This document shows positions 24,645-34,900 of a DNA stretch of 64,000 bases, in pieces; within the stretch, counting starts at the first letter, position 1; each line of letters starts with the position of its first letter. Source of the DNA: Chloroflexota bacterium. Lineage in GTDB: Bacteria > Chloroflexota > Anaerolineae > Anaerolineales > Villigracilaceae. Both the position numbers and the translations under genes were made by a program. Below the pieces are notes generated by a model, which searched no databases, was not told the origin of the DNA, and saw nothing but the letters and a program-made list of their open reading frames with translations. Location of the stretch: the NCBI GenBank assembly GCA_016235425.1, contig JACRLC010000008.1, positions 18,002 to 82,001 of the forward strand, given 5' to 3'.

Positions 24645-26132
24645 CTAATACCCAGCCGGAGCCTTGTCAAACCATGGCTTTGCCTCTTCCAATTGACCGG
24701 CCAGCCGGAATAGCGATGCCTCATCGCCCCATTTGCCGACAAAGTGCATACCGATGGGGAGACCCGCCTCATTCCAATGCAACGGCACGGACATGGCAGG
24801 CTGTCCCGTCACGTTGAAGACCGGTGTCCACGGGATGAACTCGAACGTCTGCGCGGCGAGCGGCTTGATGATGCCCAGCGCGCTCAAAATCCACGTTGCG
24901 CCGGTGCGCCCGATGAATTTGATCAGCGCCTGTTCGCCCGCGGAGGGTTTCAGCGATCCGATTTTGACGGGCGGTTGTGAAAGCACGGGCGTCAACAGAA
25001 CATCGTACTTTTCAAAGAACGCCCCAACCGAGCGCGAGACGGTTTGCACGTATCGTTTCGCGCGCGCATAATCGGACGCTTTCAGAATCGTGCCGAACAA
25101 TCCCACACCGAGGGTGGCCGGATCGAAGTCATCCGCGGAGACGCGTTTCCCGGCGGCTTCCGCGGCCTCTTCAATGTCTGCGCGTATCTGCGAGGCGATG
25201 ATCGTCAGGAAGGCCAGCGAATATTGTTCACCGTCAATCGCGGGCGCAGCCTCCACCACCTCATGCCCAAGCTCCTTCAACAACTTGACCGTCTCTTCCA
25301 CGCCCTTTACACAGTCCGCGTGGACATTTTTTCCAAGCATGGATTTGACCGAAAACGCGATCTTCAGCTTCCCCGGCTTCTTGCGGACTTCATCCAAAAA
25401 AGGCCCCGCCTCCGGGATGGAGTACGGCGCGCCCACATCGGACCCTTGGGTTGCATCCAGCATCGCGGCAGAATCGCGGACCGAACGAGTGAGGACGTGC
25501 TCGATTGCGAATCCTTCCCAGGCCTCACCCATTTCCGGGCCGGTGGGAGTGCGGCCGCGCGTGGGTTTCATACCGAACAATCCGCAAGCAGAAGAAGGGA
25601 TGCGGATGGAGCCGCCGCCGTCGCCGCCGGATGCGAACGGGACGATGCGCGCCGCCACCGATGCGCCCGATCCGCCCGATGACCCGCCGGGCGTGAGCGA
25701 TGTGTCCCATGGATTGCGCGCCGGGCCAAGCGCTTCCGATTCGGTGTATGGGGTGAGTCCAAACTCCGGCGTGTTGGTCTTTCCCAAAACGATGACGCCG
25801 CTTTTCTGCCAGCGGCGCGCCAGTTCGCTGGTCACTTTGGCGGGGATGTTTCTCCACAAGCGGTTGCCGCTGCTGGTTGGAACACCTTCGAGTGTGGAAA
25901 TCAAATCCTTCATCAGGAACGGCACGCCTTTGAAAGGCCCATCGGGCAATGTCCCTTGCGCGGCCGCGCGCGCCCGGTCGTAGAGTTTGGTGACCACGGC
26001 GTTCAGCTTCGGGTTATGAGTCTCGATGCGTTGAATGGCCTCTTCGACCAGTTCTGCAGGAGCCACTTTCTTCTTGCGGACCAGCTCCGCCAACCCCAAA
26101 CCGTCATATTTTGCGTATTCGGAAAATGACAT
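24645..26132 (-). CDS. Amidase (amidase-signature family)
   Basis: 495 residues. The Ser-cisSer-Lys triad is intact: Lys75 in FLMKDL, Ser151 in GGSSGGSG and Ser175 in GDGGGSIRIPS. It hydrolyses an unknown amide, or acts as an enantioselective or 6-aminohexanoate-dimer-hydrolase-like enzyme; it is not clearly GatA, as no gatB or gatC is near. The start at 26132 has a strong GGAGGAG site. A hydrophobic stretch near 400-420 might associate with membrane, but no signal peptide is seen. Confidence 0.88.
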   Translation of the reverse strand: MSFSEYAKYDGLGLAELVRKKKVAPAELVEEAIQRIETHNPKLNAVVTKLYDRARAAAQGTLPDGPFKGVPFLMKDLISTLEGVPTSSGNRLWRNIPAKVTSELARRWQKSGVIVLGKTNTPEFGLTPYTESEALGPARNPWDTSLTPGGSSGGSGASVAARIVPFASGGDGGGSIRIPSSACGLFGMKPTRGRTPTGPEMGEAWEGFAIEHVLTRSVRDSAAMLDATQGSDVGAPYSIPEAGPFLDEVRKKPGKLKIAFSVKSMLGKNVHADCVKGVEETVKLLKELGHEVVEAAPAIDGEQYSLAFLTIIASQIRADIEEAAEAAGKRVSADDFDPATLGVGLFGTILKASDYARAKRYVQTVSRSVGAFFEKYDVLLTPVLSQPPVKIGSLKPSAGEQALIKFIGRTGATWILSALGIIKPLAAQTFEFIPWTPVFNVTGQPAMSVPLHWNEAGLPIGMHFVGKWGDEASLFRLAGQLEEAKPWFDKAPAGY

Positions 26133-26363
26133 CGTATCTCCTCCAATCAAATGGATGTGATGCGCTGAATTATAGCACCTGGATTTTAGATGCCCACTCG
26201 CAACATGAACAAAAGAAAATCCCGAAGGGATGATATGCTCGATTCAAAACTCTCGGGCGAAAATGCTTGTTTAACGCGGGCAGGTTCGAGGTCCAAAAAA
26301 AGAAGCGGGCTTGTCGAGTCTTGTTACATTAGCATTCCAAAATGTGACAGTTGTCCCAAAAAC

Positions 26364-26398
26364 TTGCACCACATCCTTTCAGTGGTTATACTTGGTTC
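26364..26398 (+). promoter_or_regulatory. Leaderless promoter of the Ser/Thr kinase
   Basis: TTGCAC (26364-26369), 17 bp, TATACT (26387-26392), six bases, ATG. The rest of the gap 26133-26398 shows nothing recognisable. Confidence 0.65.
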
Positions 26399-27877
26399 AT
26401 GACTCCCAAAAAGATTGGCCGGTATGAAATAAGATCAGAACTGGGACGCGGCGGCATGGCGACCGTCTACCGCGCATACGATCCAAGCTTCGACCGCGAA
26501 GTGGCGATCAAAGTATTGCCACGCGAATTCATGCACGATCCCCAATTTCGCGACCGCTTCCAGCGCGAGGTCAAAACCATTGCCCTGCTCGAACACCCGG
26601 CCATCGTCCCTGTGTATGACGTGGGAGAAGATGACGGCATGCCGTATTTCGTCATGCGTTACATGCCGGGCAGCTCGTTAAGCGATTGGATCGAAAAAGG
26701 ACGGTTCACGCTTCAGGATACTGCCCGCCTCATTGAAAGACTCGCGCAGGCGCTCGGTTACGCCCACAAAAAAGGCGTCATCCACCGCGACCTCAAGCCT
26801 GATAACATCCTCTTCGACAGCAACGGCAACCCATTCATCTCCGACTTTGGCGTTGCAAAGTTTTCAGAAGCCGCCACCAACCTGACCGGGAGCGGCATCA
26901 TCGGCACACCCGCTTACATGAGTCCTGAACAAGCCCAGGGCGAAGACGTAGACGGCCGCAGTGACGTTTATGGGCTGGGCGTGATCGTGTACCAGATGTT
27001 GAGCGGCAGGCAGCCCTATAGCGCGGATACGCCCATGGGCGTGGTGGTGAAGCACATCACCGAACCAGTCCCTGAAATTCTAAAGGTAACTCCCGACCTG
27101 CCCATCGAAGCCGACCTGGTGATCAAGACCGCGATGGCAAAGAATCGCAGCAAACGTTTCGCCACCACATCAGACCTGGCGCGTGCGTTGAACAAAGCGG
27201 CCTTCGGCACGGAGGGAAGTCCATCATCGTCCACCCTGTCGCGTATGCGCGGGACGCTTGCCGGCTCCTCCGGCGGCAGGATGGGGGCTGTCATCGGCGG
27301 TGTGGTAATCCTGATTGCGTTGGTGGGGGTCTTTCTTTTAAGGAACCAGTTGTTCGTCCCGGCTGTGACGGCAACGCCGGTCTCATCGCTTACGCCCCTG
27401 CCCACAACCGAACCCACACAAGAGCCGTCGCCGGTGGCCATCCAGCCGACGAGCGAAGTTGTGTCATTGCCTACAGAGGTTGAACTTGCGCCGGTATGCC
27501 CGGCTGATGTCATCCCTCCGATTTCCAAACCGACGGTCAGGGAGACGAACAAAGACTGCATCGTGAAGCTTCCATTCACAACGTTGTCCATTCCGAAAGA
27601 CGCAACCTACGAATCGCAAAGGGACGGTTTTACCTGCTCGAAAACAGGAACGAATGGAAACAGGGTGCTGATCGCCTGCACCGGCAAGGAACTGTTTTCG
27701 TTCGATGTCAAAGTGTGCAATCCGCAAACCGTTCCCACGCCCGTTTCGGAGGCGGATGCGGCCAGATGTGAGCAGGATTCAAATTACGATTCGGCCAATC
27801 AATGTTGCATGCCGGTCCCTGAACCGGATGCCGCTTGCACGATCTTCCAGGTGGACTTGCGCGGTTGTTCAAACTGA
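26399..27877 (+). CDS. Membrane-anchored Ser/Thr protein kinase
   Basis: 492 residues. The Hanks-type kinase domain is at about 8-265: glycine loop GRGGMATVY, catalytic Lys38 in VAIKVL, HRDLKPDN with Asp131, DFGVAKF, and GTPAYMSPEQ in the activation segment. One membrane helix lies at about 300-322. A Pro/Thr stalk then leads to an extracellular Cys-rich domain of about 120 residues that probably senses a ligand. The frame extends to 26351, but the promoter leaves no room for it. No phosphatase partner is adjacent. Confidence 0.92.
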   Translation: MTPKKIGRYEIRSELGRGGMATVYRAYDPSFDREVAIKVLPREFMHDPQFRDRFQREVKTIALLEHPAIVPVYDVGEDDGMPYFVMRYMPGSSLSDWIEKGRFTLQDTARLIERLAQALGYAHKKGVIHRDLKPDNILFDSNGNPFISDFGVAKFSEAATNLTGSGIIGTPAYMSPEQAQGEDVDGRSDVYGLGVIVYQMLSGRQPYSADTPMGVVVKHITEPVPEILKVTPDLPIEADLVIKTAMAKNRSKRFATTSDLARALNKAAFGTEGSPSSSTLSRMRGTLAGSSGGRMGAVIGGVVILIALVGVFLLRNQLFVPAVTATPVSSLTPLPTTEPTQEPSPVAIQPTSEVVSLPTEVELAPVCPADVIPPISKPTVRETNKDCIVKLPFTTLSIPKDATYESQRDGFTCSKTGTNGNRVLIACTGKELFSFDVKVCNPQTVPTPVSEADAARCEQDSNYDSANQCCMPVPEPDAACTIFQVDLRGCSN

Positions 27878-27885
27878 GCAAAAAG

Positions 27886-27914
27886 TCGGGCGTTCTACAG
27901 CGCCCGATTTTTTA
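27886..27914 (+). terminator. Terminator of the kinase gene
   Basis: TCGGGCG pairs with CGCCCGA and is followed by seven T's. Confidence 0.85.
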
Positions 27915-27929
27915 TTAACTGATGTTACG

Positions 27930-28007
27930 CACCCTCACCCTAACCCTCTCCCAAAGGGAGAGGGGACTCCCTTCCCCTTCGGGGGAAGGGTTGGGGATGA
28001 GGGAGAG
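27930..28007. repeat. G/C-run inverted-repeat element before rsmI
   Basis: CACCCTCACCC, then CTCTCCCAAAGGGAGAG, CCCCTTCGGGGG and GGATGAGGG form a chain of nested inverted repeats. It is related to the copy inside hdrA at 4909. Confidence 0.8.
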
Positions 28008-28040
28008 AAACTGCGTAGAGCGAGTTATTAATGCCGGTGA

Positions 28041-28052
28041 TACAATACCCAC
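28041..28052 (+). promoter_or_regulatory. Leaderless -10 box of rsmI
   Basis: TACAAT, six bases (ACCCAC), ATG. Confidence 0.55.
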
Positions 28053-28871
28053 ATGGGCACACTTTACCTCGTCGCAACTCCCATTGGAAACCTTGAAGAT
28101 ATGTCCTCGCGCGCAATACGGGTTCTGCGCGAAGCGAAGTTGATCGCCGCCGAGGACACACGTCACACCGGGAAACTGCTCAAGCATTTTCAGATCGAAA
28201 CCCCGCTCACCAGTTATTTTGAACACAACAAACTGAACAAACTTGACTACATCCTGAATATCCTCGCGAATGGGGATGTGGCATTGGTCTCGGACGCAGG
28301 GACTCCCGCCATCAATGACCCCGGCTACGAACTGGTCAAAGCCGCCCTCGCTTCCGGCTGGACCGTTATCCCTGTTCCCGGTCCCTCAGCACCCATCGCC
28401 GCCCTGGCAGTCTCCGGCCTGCCCACAGACAGTTTCCTCTATCTCGGATATCTTCCCCACAAAGCAAACGAGCGTCGCAAATCTTTGGGACAAGTTGCCA
28501 ATTTGCCCTACACGTTGATCTTCCTCGAATCCCCTTATCGCATCGTCGAAGCATTGGAAGATATTTTCACCACACTCGGAGACCGCCATCTCTGTGTTGC
28601 GCGCGAAATGACCAAAATGTTCGAGGAATACTGGCGCGGAGACGTGAGCGGCGCGCTGGAATATTTCAAGTCACAGCCTGCGAGGGGGGAATTTACGCTG
28701 GTGGTCGAAGGAAAGACGAAGGAAGAAAGAGAAGTGTGGACAGAGGATAAATTGCTGGCCGAAATCAAAAATGGGGTAAAGGCAGGCGAGGCGCCAAGTG
28801 AACTGGCCGGAAGACTCGCCAAAGAATCAGGGTGGAAACGGCGGGAGGTCTACAAACTGATCTCTTCTTGA
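28053..28871 (+). CDS. rsmI: 16S rRNA (cytidine1402-2'-O)-methyltransferase
   Basis: 272 residues. Methylates the ribose of C1402 in the ribosomal P site using SAM. Family marks: GTLYLVATPIGNLEDMSSRA at the N-terminus, AAEDTRHTGKLL, and ALVSDAGTPAINDPG for the active and SAM-binding region. The C-terminal helical tail (KEREVWTEDKLL...KRREVYKLI) is typical. It stands alone with its own promoter. Confidence 0.95.
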   Translation: MGTLYLVATPIGNLEDMSSRAIRVLREAKLIAAEDTRHTGKLLKHFQIETPLTSYFEHNKLNKLDYILNILANGDVALVSDAGTPAINDPGYELVKAALASGWTVIPVPGPSAPIAALAVSGLPTDSFLYLGYLPHKANERRKSLGQVANLPYTLIFLESPYRIVEALEDIFTTLGDRHLCVAREMTKMFEEYWRGDVSGALEYFKSQPARGEFTLVVEGKTKEEREVWTEDKLLAEIKNGVKAGEAPSELAGRLAKESGWKRREVYKLISS

Positions 28872-28886
28872 ACAGCGGAGGGCATC

Positions 28887-29420
28887 ATGCAGAAAGCCAG
28901 TCTCGCAGAACGAATCTACAGTTGGACTGAAACTCTGACCATGGACAAACTTGTGGGGCAGGAAAACCCGGGTCCATTTTTCAAGTGGCTCTTCAAAATC
29001 CCGATCCTGCAATACAAGCTTGGCCTGGGCTGGATGATCGGACGCTACGTTCTCCTGCTCACCATCACCGGACGCAAAAGCGGAAAGCCGCGTCACACCC
29101 CGCTGGAATACATCTACGACCGCGAACATGACCGTTATCGAGTCGCGGCGGGCTGGGGAGGCAAAACGGACTGGTATCGCAACGTGTGCGCCAACCCTCA
29201 CGTCACGGTACAGGTGGGGCGCAGGAAATTCCATGCCGTCGCCGAGAAGGCCTTGCCTGAAGAAGTCGCGCAATACATGATGACCGTCTCACAACGCCAC
29301 CCGCACATGGACAGGGTCTGGAACCGCTGGTCCGATCAACCGGTGGATGGAACGTTTGAAAGCTACGTGTATGCGGCGAGGTTCTTTCCGTCGGTGTGGT
29401 TGAGGGAGGAGGGACTATAG
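28887..29420 (+). CDS. Deazaflavin (F420)-dependent nitroreductase-like protein, Ddn family
   Basis: 177 residues of the nitroreductase/deazaflavin-dependent split-barrel family. The core pattern is TGRKSGKPRHTPLEYI, followed by WYRNVCANPHVTVQVG. These proteins bind F420 or flavin and reduce quinones or nitro compounds. The cofactor actually used cannot be read from the sequence. GGAGGG precedes the ATG, 15 bp after rsmI, so it may be co-transcribed. Confidence 0.82.
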   Translation: MQKASLAERIYSWTETLTMDKLVGQENPGPFFKWLFKIPILQYKLGLGWMIGRYVLLLTITGRKSGKPRHTPLEYIYDREHDRYRVAAGWGGKTDWYRNVCANPHVTVQVGRRKFHAVAEKALPEEVAQYMMTVSQRHPHMDRVWNRWSDQPVDGTFESYVYAARFFPSVWLREEGL

Positions 29421-29462
29421 ACTGTGTAGCGCGAAAACCGGATGAAGGAATCTGTCTGTTCT

Positions 29463-29846
29463 TTATAACCCCAAAAATCTTCGCGCAAAACTGCGCACCA
29501 GCTTTGAAATTTCCATTGCCTCTTTCGCGTCTTCCAATACCGGGCCTTCGCCCGGGTAACGCGTTCGGACTGCATAATCCGTGAGTGTGTTCAGCAGTTT
29601 GGGATCCACTTCCAAAAATATCCCGACTGCTGAACAAAGATTATTCAGCATCAGCAAGTCATGTGTTTTGGGAAAGTCTGCGCCTTTTGAAACAAGCAAG
29701 GCTTTCATGTATTTCTCGGCACATTGTTGTGCGTGGAAACATGCGCCTGTGGGCAATGGCTTCTTTCTTTGAAGAGCAGATTTTGCCAGTGCAAAATCTT
29801 CTTCTGCTTTCCCCACCCATGCACGCGGGTTATTTGTTTCGCTCAT
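29463..29846 (-). CDS. HEPN-domain protein (putative RNase toxin of a HEPN-MNT pair)
   Basis: A 127-residue helical HEPN protein: WVGKAEEDFALAKSAL, the Cys/His stretch ACFHAQQCAEKYMKALL, and a late TDYAVRTRYPG. In related pairs the HEPN member is an RNase toxin and the MNT member silences it by AMP addition. The classical R-x4-6-H RNase motif is not obvious here; RTRYPG lacks the His, so activity is uncertain. The start lies 17 bp inside the end of the nucleotidyltransferase gene. Confidence 0.85.
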   Translation of the reverse strand: MSETNNPRAWVGKAEEDFALAKSALQRKKPLPTGACFHAQQCAEKYMKALLVSKGADFPKTHDLLMLNNLCSAVGIFLEVDPKLLNTLTDYAVRTRYPGEGPVLEDAKEAMEISKLVRSFARRFLGL

Positions 29847-30222
29847 ACAAAACCTTGCCGCGCGTCAAAATCTCTTTCAGGAAGAAATCCCCGGAATCCA
29901 AAGCGGTTTCAATTTCCTTTGGCGTCTTGACTAGAATATCAACGGGAAATGGCCTGGGCAACAATAAACGCGAGACCTTCCAACTGCGTTCCTTGAGCGT
30001 TGCATTGGTCTTCATCACAACCAGCAAATCCACATCACTGTGTGGATTCGGCCTCCCATACGCGTACGAGCCAAATAAAACGATTTTTTCAGGTTTGAGT
30101 TCGTCCACAATCTTTTGAACGGCCGGACGCAACGATCTGCCCACAGAAACAGTCAAGCCTGCAGGGACGGTTCCAGGATGGCGCAAGCCGGATATGTTTA
30201 CCGCAGTATTTGTCGTTGCCAT
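29830..30222 (-). CDS. MNT-type nucleotidyltransferase (putative antitoxin)
   Basis: 130 residues. The minimal nucleotidyltransferase motif is complete: GSYAYGRPNPHSDVDLLVV, with both Asp. The N-terminal 40 residues are variable. It is predicted to modify or bind the overlapping HEPN protein. TACAAT lies eight bases upstream of the ATG on the minus strand. Confidence 0.85.
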   Translation of the reverse strand: MATTNTAVNISGLRHPGTVPAGLTVSVGRSLRPAVQKIVDELKPEKIVLFGSYAYGRPNPHSDVDLLVVMKTNATLKERSWKVSRLLLPRPFPVDILVKTPKEIETALDSGDFFLKEILTRGKVLYERNK

Positions 30223-30406
30223 AGGATCAGATTGTATATCAAATCAGTTGGACGGGCAACGTTCGGATACCTTGCTTATTCAGAGTGTTTTGCGCTATGC
30301 AGGTGGATGGGAGAATTCGTCCACGCGGTGAAGTACGGATGAGTATAATTATTCAAATTCAACTGTCCACTTTCTTCATTGGGACATCTAACAATAGGAG
30401 CTGCCT

Positions 30407-31885
30407 GTGCCTGAAGAATCCAAGAAACCCGAAGAAAAAAAGGAAGAAAAACCCACCCCCAAGGATAATCTCGTCGAGACGAAGCACTCTGTCCGGATCG
30501 GCGGGAAGGAGATCAAGTACACGGTCACAGCGGGGACAATTGTCCTTAAGGAGGAGACAGCCGATCGTGAGAAAGAGGCGGAGGGGGAAAAGCCTCGGGC
30601 GCAGATCTTCTTCATCGCCTACACAAAGGATGGGGTGAGAGACAGGTCGAATCGTCCGATCAGTTTTTCGTTCAATGGCGGACCCGGTTCATCGTCTGTC
30701 TGGCTTCATCTCGGCGTGCTGGGGCCGCGCCGCGTGGTCTTAAAGGATGATGGCAGCCTGCCCGCGCCGCCGTTCAAATTAACCGACAATCAATTTTCCC
30801 TGCTGGATGAAACCGACCTGGTTTTTATCGACCCGATGAGCACGGGATACTCGCGCCCAGTGGATGGACAGAAGCCAAAGGAATGGCACGGCTTCCGCAA
30901 GGATATCGAACTGGTGGGCGATTTCATTCGTTTGTATGCGACGCGTTATAAACGCTGGCTTTCGCCGAAATTTTTGATCGGTGAAAGTTACGGAACCACG
31001 CGCGCCGCGGGTCTTTCGGGTTATTTGCAGGATCGGCACGGCATGTATTTGAACGGATTGATGCTGATCTCTGCAGTGCTCGATTTCACCACAATTGACT
31101 TCAACCTCAACAATGACCTGCCGTATCTCATGTTCCTGCCCGCCTATGCCGCGACCGCCTGGTATCACCGCAAGCTGAGTTTGCAAATGCCCCTGCAATC
31201 CCTGCTCAAGGAAGTGGAAGCCTTCGCGTTCGGTGAATACGCCGCGGCCCTCCTCAAAGGTAATGCGCTCACACCAAAGGAACGCGCGGAGATCGTCAAA
31301 AAGCTGGCAAGTTACACGGGCATCTCGCCGGAATTCATCGAGCGCACGAATTTGAGAATCCTCGATCAGCACTACTTCAAGGAACTCCTGCGTGATCGCA
31401 ACCAGGTCGTTGGCCGCCTCGACAGCCGCCTGCTCGGCAGGGATCGCATCGGTGTGACCGAACGGCCTGAGACTGATCCCCTGCTCAACGCGGTGCTTGG
31501 GCCGTACACCGCCGCGTTCTACGATTACGTGCGCGCCGAACTCAAATTTGAATCCGACCTGCCTTACGAGATCCTCACCGGCAAAGTGTGGCCGTGGTCG
31601 TATGGTGAGTTTGAGAACCAATACGTCAATGTTGCCGAGACCCTGCGCCAGGCCATGACAGTGAATCCGTATCTCAAGATTTTTGTCGCCAACGGATATT
31701 ACGATCTCGGCACGCCGTACTTCGCTACAGAGTACACCTTCAACCACCTCGGCCTCGATGAAAACCTGCGTGATAACGTCACAATGGAATATTACGATGC
31801 GGGACACATGATGTACATCCACATGCCTTCGTTGAAAGGGATGAAACGCGATCTTTCAAAGTTCATCAAGAGCGCGGTGGGATAG
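30407..31885 (+). CDS. Serine carboxypeptidase-like peptidase, family S10
   Basis: 492 residues starting at GTG behind AGGAG. The N-terminal 30 residues are Lys/Glu/Pro-rich. The fold starts with FNGGPGSSSVWLHLG (oxyanion region). Nucleophile Ser is near 194 in IGESYGTTRAAG, Asp near 432 in NGYYDLGTP and His near 467 in YDAGHMMYIH, so the triad is complete. No signal peptide is seen, which is unusual for a mostly secreted or lysosomal family. It probably removes C-terminal residues from peptides in the cytoplasm. Confidence 0.88.
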   Translation: MPEESKKPEEKKEEKPTPKDNLVETKHSVRIGGKEIKYTVTAGTIVLKEETADREKEAEGEKPRAQIFFIAYTKDGVRDRSNRPISFSFNGGPGSSSVWLHLGVLGPRRVVLKDDGSLPAPPFKLTDNQFSLLDETDLVFIDPMSTGYSRPVDGQKPKEWHGFRKDIELVGDFIRLYATRYKRWLSPKFLIGESYGTTRAAGLSGYLQDRHGMYLNGLMLISAVLDFTTIDFNLNNDLPYLMFLPAYAATAWYHRKLSLQMPLQSLLKEVEAFAFGEYAAALLKGNALTPKERAEIVKKLASYTGISPEFIERTNLRILDQHYFKELLRDRNQVVGRLDSRLLGRDRIGVTERPETDPLLNAVLGPYTAAFYDYVRAELKFESDLPYEILTGKVWPWSYGEFENQYVNVAETLRQAMTVNPYLKIFVANGYYDLGTPYFATEYTFNHLGLDENLRDNVTMEYYDAGHMMYIHMPSLKGMKRDLSKFIKSAVG

Positions 31886-31928
31886 TTCGTCCTTCGACTA
31901 CGCTTCGCTTCGCTCGGGACGAAGCGTT

Positions 31929-31971
31929 AACCAAAAGATGAGCGGATTTGTCCTCCGCTCATCTTTTGGTT
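31929..31971. terminator. Convergent terminator hairpin
   Basis: An 18-bp perfect stem (AACCAAAAGATGAGCGGA with its complement) around a seven-base loop separates the convergent S10 peptidase and NBR1-Ig genes and could end both transcripts. Confidence 0.75.
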
Positions 31972-31981
31972 CGCTATACCA

Positions 31982-34900
31982 TTACGGCTCCCAAACGTAG
32001 TGGACGGTTCCAAACAAATAAGGCACGCCATCGAGGTACTCGAAGCCGATGAGCCAGTTCTTCCAGTCAAGGTCGATTCCCGGTGTGGGTGGTTTGAGGA
32101 CCGAGTAGTAATGGATGTTCGTGTATAGCCACGGATCGACAAACATGTTTGCATAGGATGGATCGTCACAATACAACCGGTAGCTGATGTTGAGCACCTC
32201 GGCCATATCCGGCTGGACGATCTGGGCAAAGGTTCCCACATCGGGGGTGCCGCTTGGCCCGGCTCCCCAATTGATCATCTGGGGGTCGGTAAAGATGGTT
32301 CGAGCAGTAATGGTCGTGTAATTGACAGGCATGGCGCCGCGCCAGTAATTTATCCTCGCACTGTGCTTCAGGCTGACCAGTGAAGCAAATTGATTTCCGT
32401 TGGATTGATTCACGGACTGCTTTAATTGGTCTATCAACTGTGTGACACGCGCATCGCCGCAGAAAGACTCGTGGGCCACGTATTCGGTCAGGTAGTAGGC
32501 ATTGACCCAGCCTATACTGCCGTCCGGTCGCGCCACCTCCACCCACTGTACGTCACCTGCCATCCTGGTAGGCCCGGTACGCATCACGTTCACTGCATCC
32601 CATGGAAACGACCCAACGATGGGATAATCTGCCCCGGCATCGGACCGAATGTTGAGAACGTCATTCAAGCTAACCAGTATCACTGCATAAGGCCCAATCA
32701 AAGTGACCGGCGTTGGCGTGACGGTGGGGGTGGGAGTAAACGTGGGGGTCAACGTACAGGGAAGCGGCGGTGTGGGAACCGGCAAAGTCTCCGTGCGTGA
32801 GTTATTGGACTCATTGCTTTCCGCGGCCATGTTCGCCGGGTCAACCACTGCCGTGACCGGATTGAAGAAACCGGGACTGCTGGTGACAAAGAAGAGGGCG
32901 ATTGTCTCGCCGACTCCCAATCCGCTTACGGACTGCTGCGCCTCATTCACCTGGACCGTAAAGCTGGCCGCCGCGGCCCGGCCCTGATTCTTCACCCAGA
33001 GTCGCACACCGAGCGGATCCTCCGGCATGAGACAGCCCGGATTCTGCAACTCATACCTCATCTGAGTGATCGCCAGATCAGGCACGGGGAAAATCCACAC
33101 GAGTGTCGCAGCGATCTGCTCAAAGACAGCCGACTCAGCCGCCTCGTCGAAGACCGGCGGCGGGGTGAAATAATTGCCCGGATTGATGGAGTGCAGCATG
33201 AAGCTAAAACTAACGCAGACACTATCCTTCAGGGTCGAATAAGCCGTCCATTGATACAAGCTGCCCGCCGCGCCGTCTGCACCGCGTTCCTTGAGGAAGT
33301 TGATTCCATTGATCACCACCTGCGAAGACTCGATCATTTCGGGCGGGTATCCATATCCGAATGGACTGTTGCAGATGGCGGGGCTTTCGATCACGGACAG
33401 GCTAAGATATTTCTCTCTGAGATTGGTTCCCGGTGCGAATGGCAGATTGATTTTCACGTGGTTGTCATCCTGTTCCATGATCTGGCCCTGCGATGGATAT
33501 TTGAACTGGAATCCGTATTTTGTGTTTGTGTAGGTCAAGCCATTCTCTACTTCGGAGGTGGGAGTCAGCGTGGGCGTGGGAGACGGAGTGAAAGTGGGGG
33601 TGATGATGCTCGCGGCTCGAACAATGCGCGGCGCGCCCCAGATGGCCCTGTCGCCGTATGGATAACCGGTTGCCAGTGTGGACAAAATGAAGCGCACACT
33701 CTGCCCGGCCAGCGGAGTCAGGTTAATGTCTGCGTTATAGAAGCGCCCATCATTTTGCTCGCGCCAACTCCAAAAGACGCTGGTGGAGCCGGCGGCGGTC
33801 ATGGTTTCCAGGCGGAAAGTCACATAGCAATTGGCCCCGTACTCGCAGCCGACGGAAGACTGGAAATGATCGCCCGGCTGTACCGTGAAGGCCGGATAAA
33901 TGCCCTGAATGTAACCGTTGTATTTGAATTGCGGCCCGGTCAAAAGTCCCGGCAGTGCAGCGGCTGAACCGTCTTCCAAATGCGGAGCATCGGATCTGAC
34001 GACAAATCCTGCAATATCGGCATCCACTCCAGGGCAGGGTAACGCGCCTGCGCCATTTTTCCATTGCGCCGCGCAGACGTTCTCCGTGAAGTCATAACCG
34101 GTGTTGACCGGCGCGCCGCCAGAGACGTTGATCTGCAGCCAGAAGGGCATGTCTGCATTCGAGCTGATCCCAAACAACGCACCGGCTGGGTTACTTAAGA
34201 CCCAATTGCCTCGATACAGGCCGCTGGTGGTTGGCGCGGTCATGTTGATCGTCAGGTCCACGCTTTGGCCGGGCGCAATTTGTGCGGGAAGATTAATGGC
34301 TGTGGGCGCGTTCATCTGCCCGCCGCTGTAAAAGATCGCTTTGTAGTCGGTCGTCCACGCGCATGAGCCGACGTTCTTCAAACGCCAGGTCTTGCTGAAA
34401 GCCGCGCCCGGAGCGAAGAGTGTGCCATCCGGCACAGTAATATCGGCCACAAAGGCGGCTTTATCACAACCGGAAGGCACGATGGGCGGAGGGGATGCGA
34501 AAGGCGTCGGAGAGGGCGTCATCGTTGGGTAGGGAACCGGGGTCACCGTGATGGGTGGAGGATTTCCCTCGGCGCGGACAATGCGCGGCGAACCCCAGAT
34601 CGCGCGGTCACCCTCGGCGCTTCCGGTTGCGAGCATCATAAGGACAAAGCGCACACTTTGCCCAGCCAGCGGACTCAGATCCAGGTTGACCTGATACGCC
34701 CGCCGGTCATTCATCTCCCTGCGCGTCCAGAAGGTTTTTGCCTTGCCGGATGTTGTGACGTAATCCAGGCGAAACGTCACGTAGCAGCTTGTTCCATATT
34801 CGCACCCCACAACCGACTGGAACCGGTCGCCTTGTTGCACGGTGTATTCGGGGTAGGTCGCTTGAATGAAGCCATTGTATTTATACTGCGGCACAGTCAG

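Noticed and set aside
24645..26132. GatA subunit of the tRNA amidotransferase
   Set aside because: The amidase signature is present, but no gatB or gatC is adjacent and the non-signature parts do not look like GatA.
30779..31822. Minus-strand open frame of 347 codons
   Set aside because: Antisense to the S10 peptidase, whose catalytic triad is intact; composition is not protein-like.
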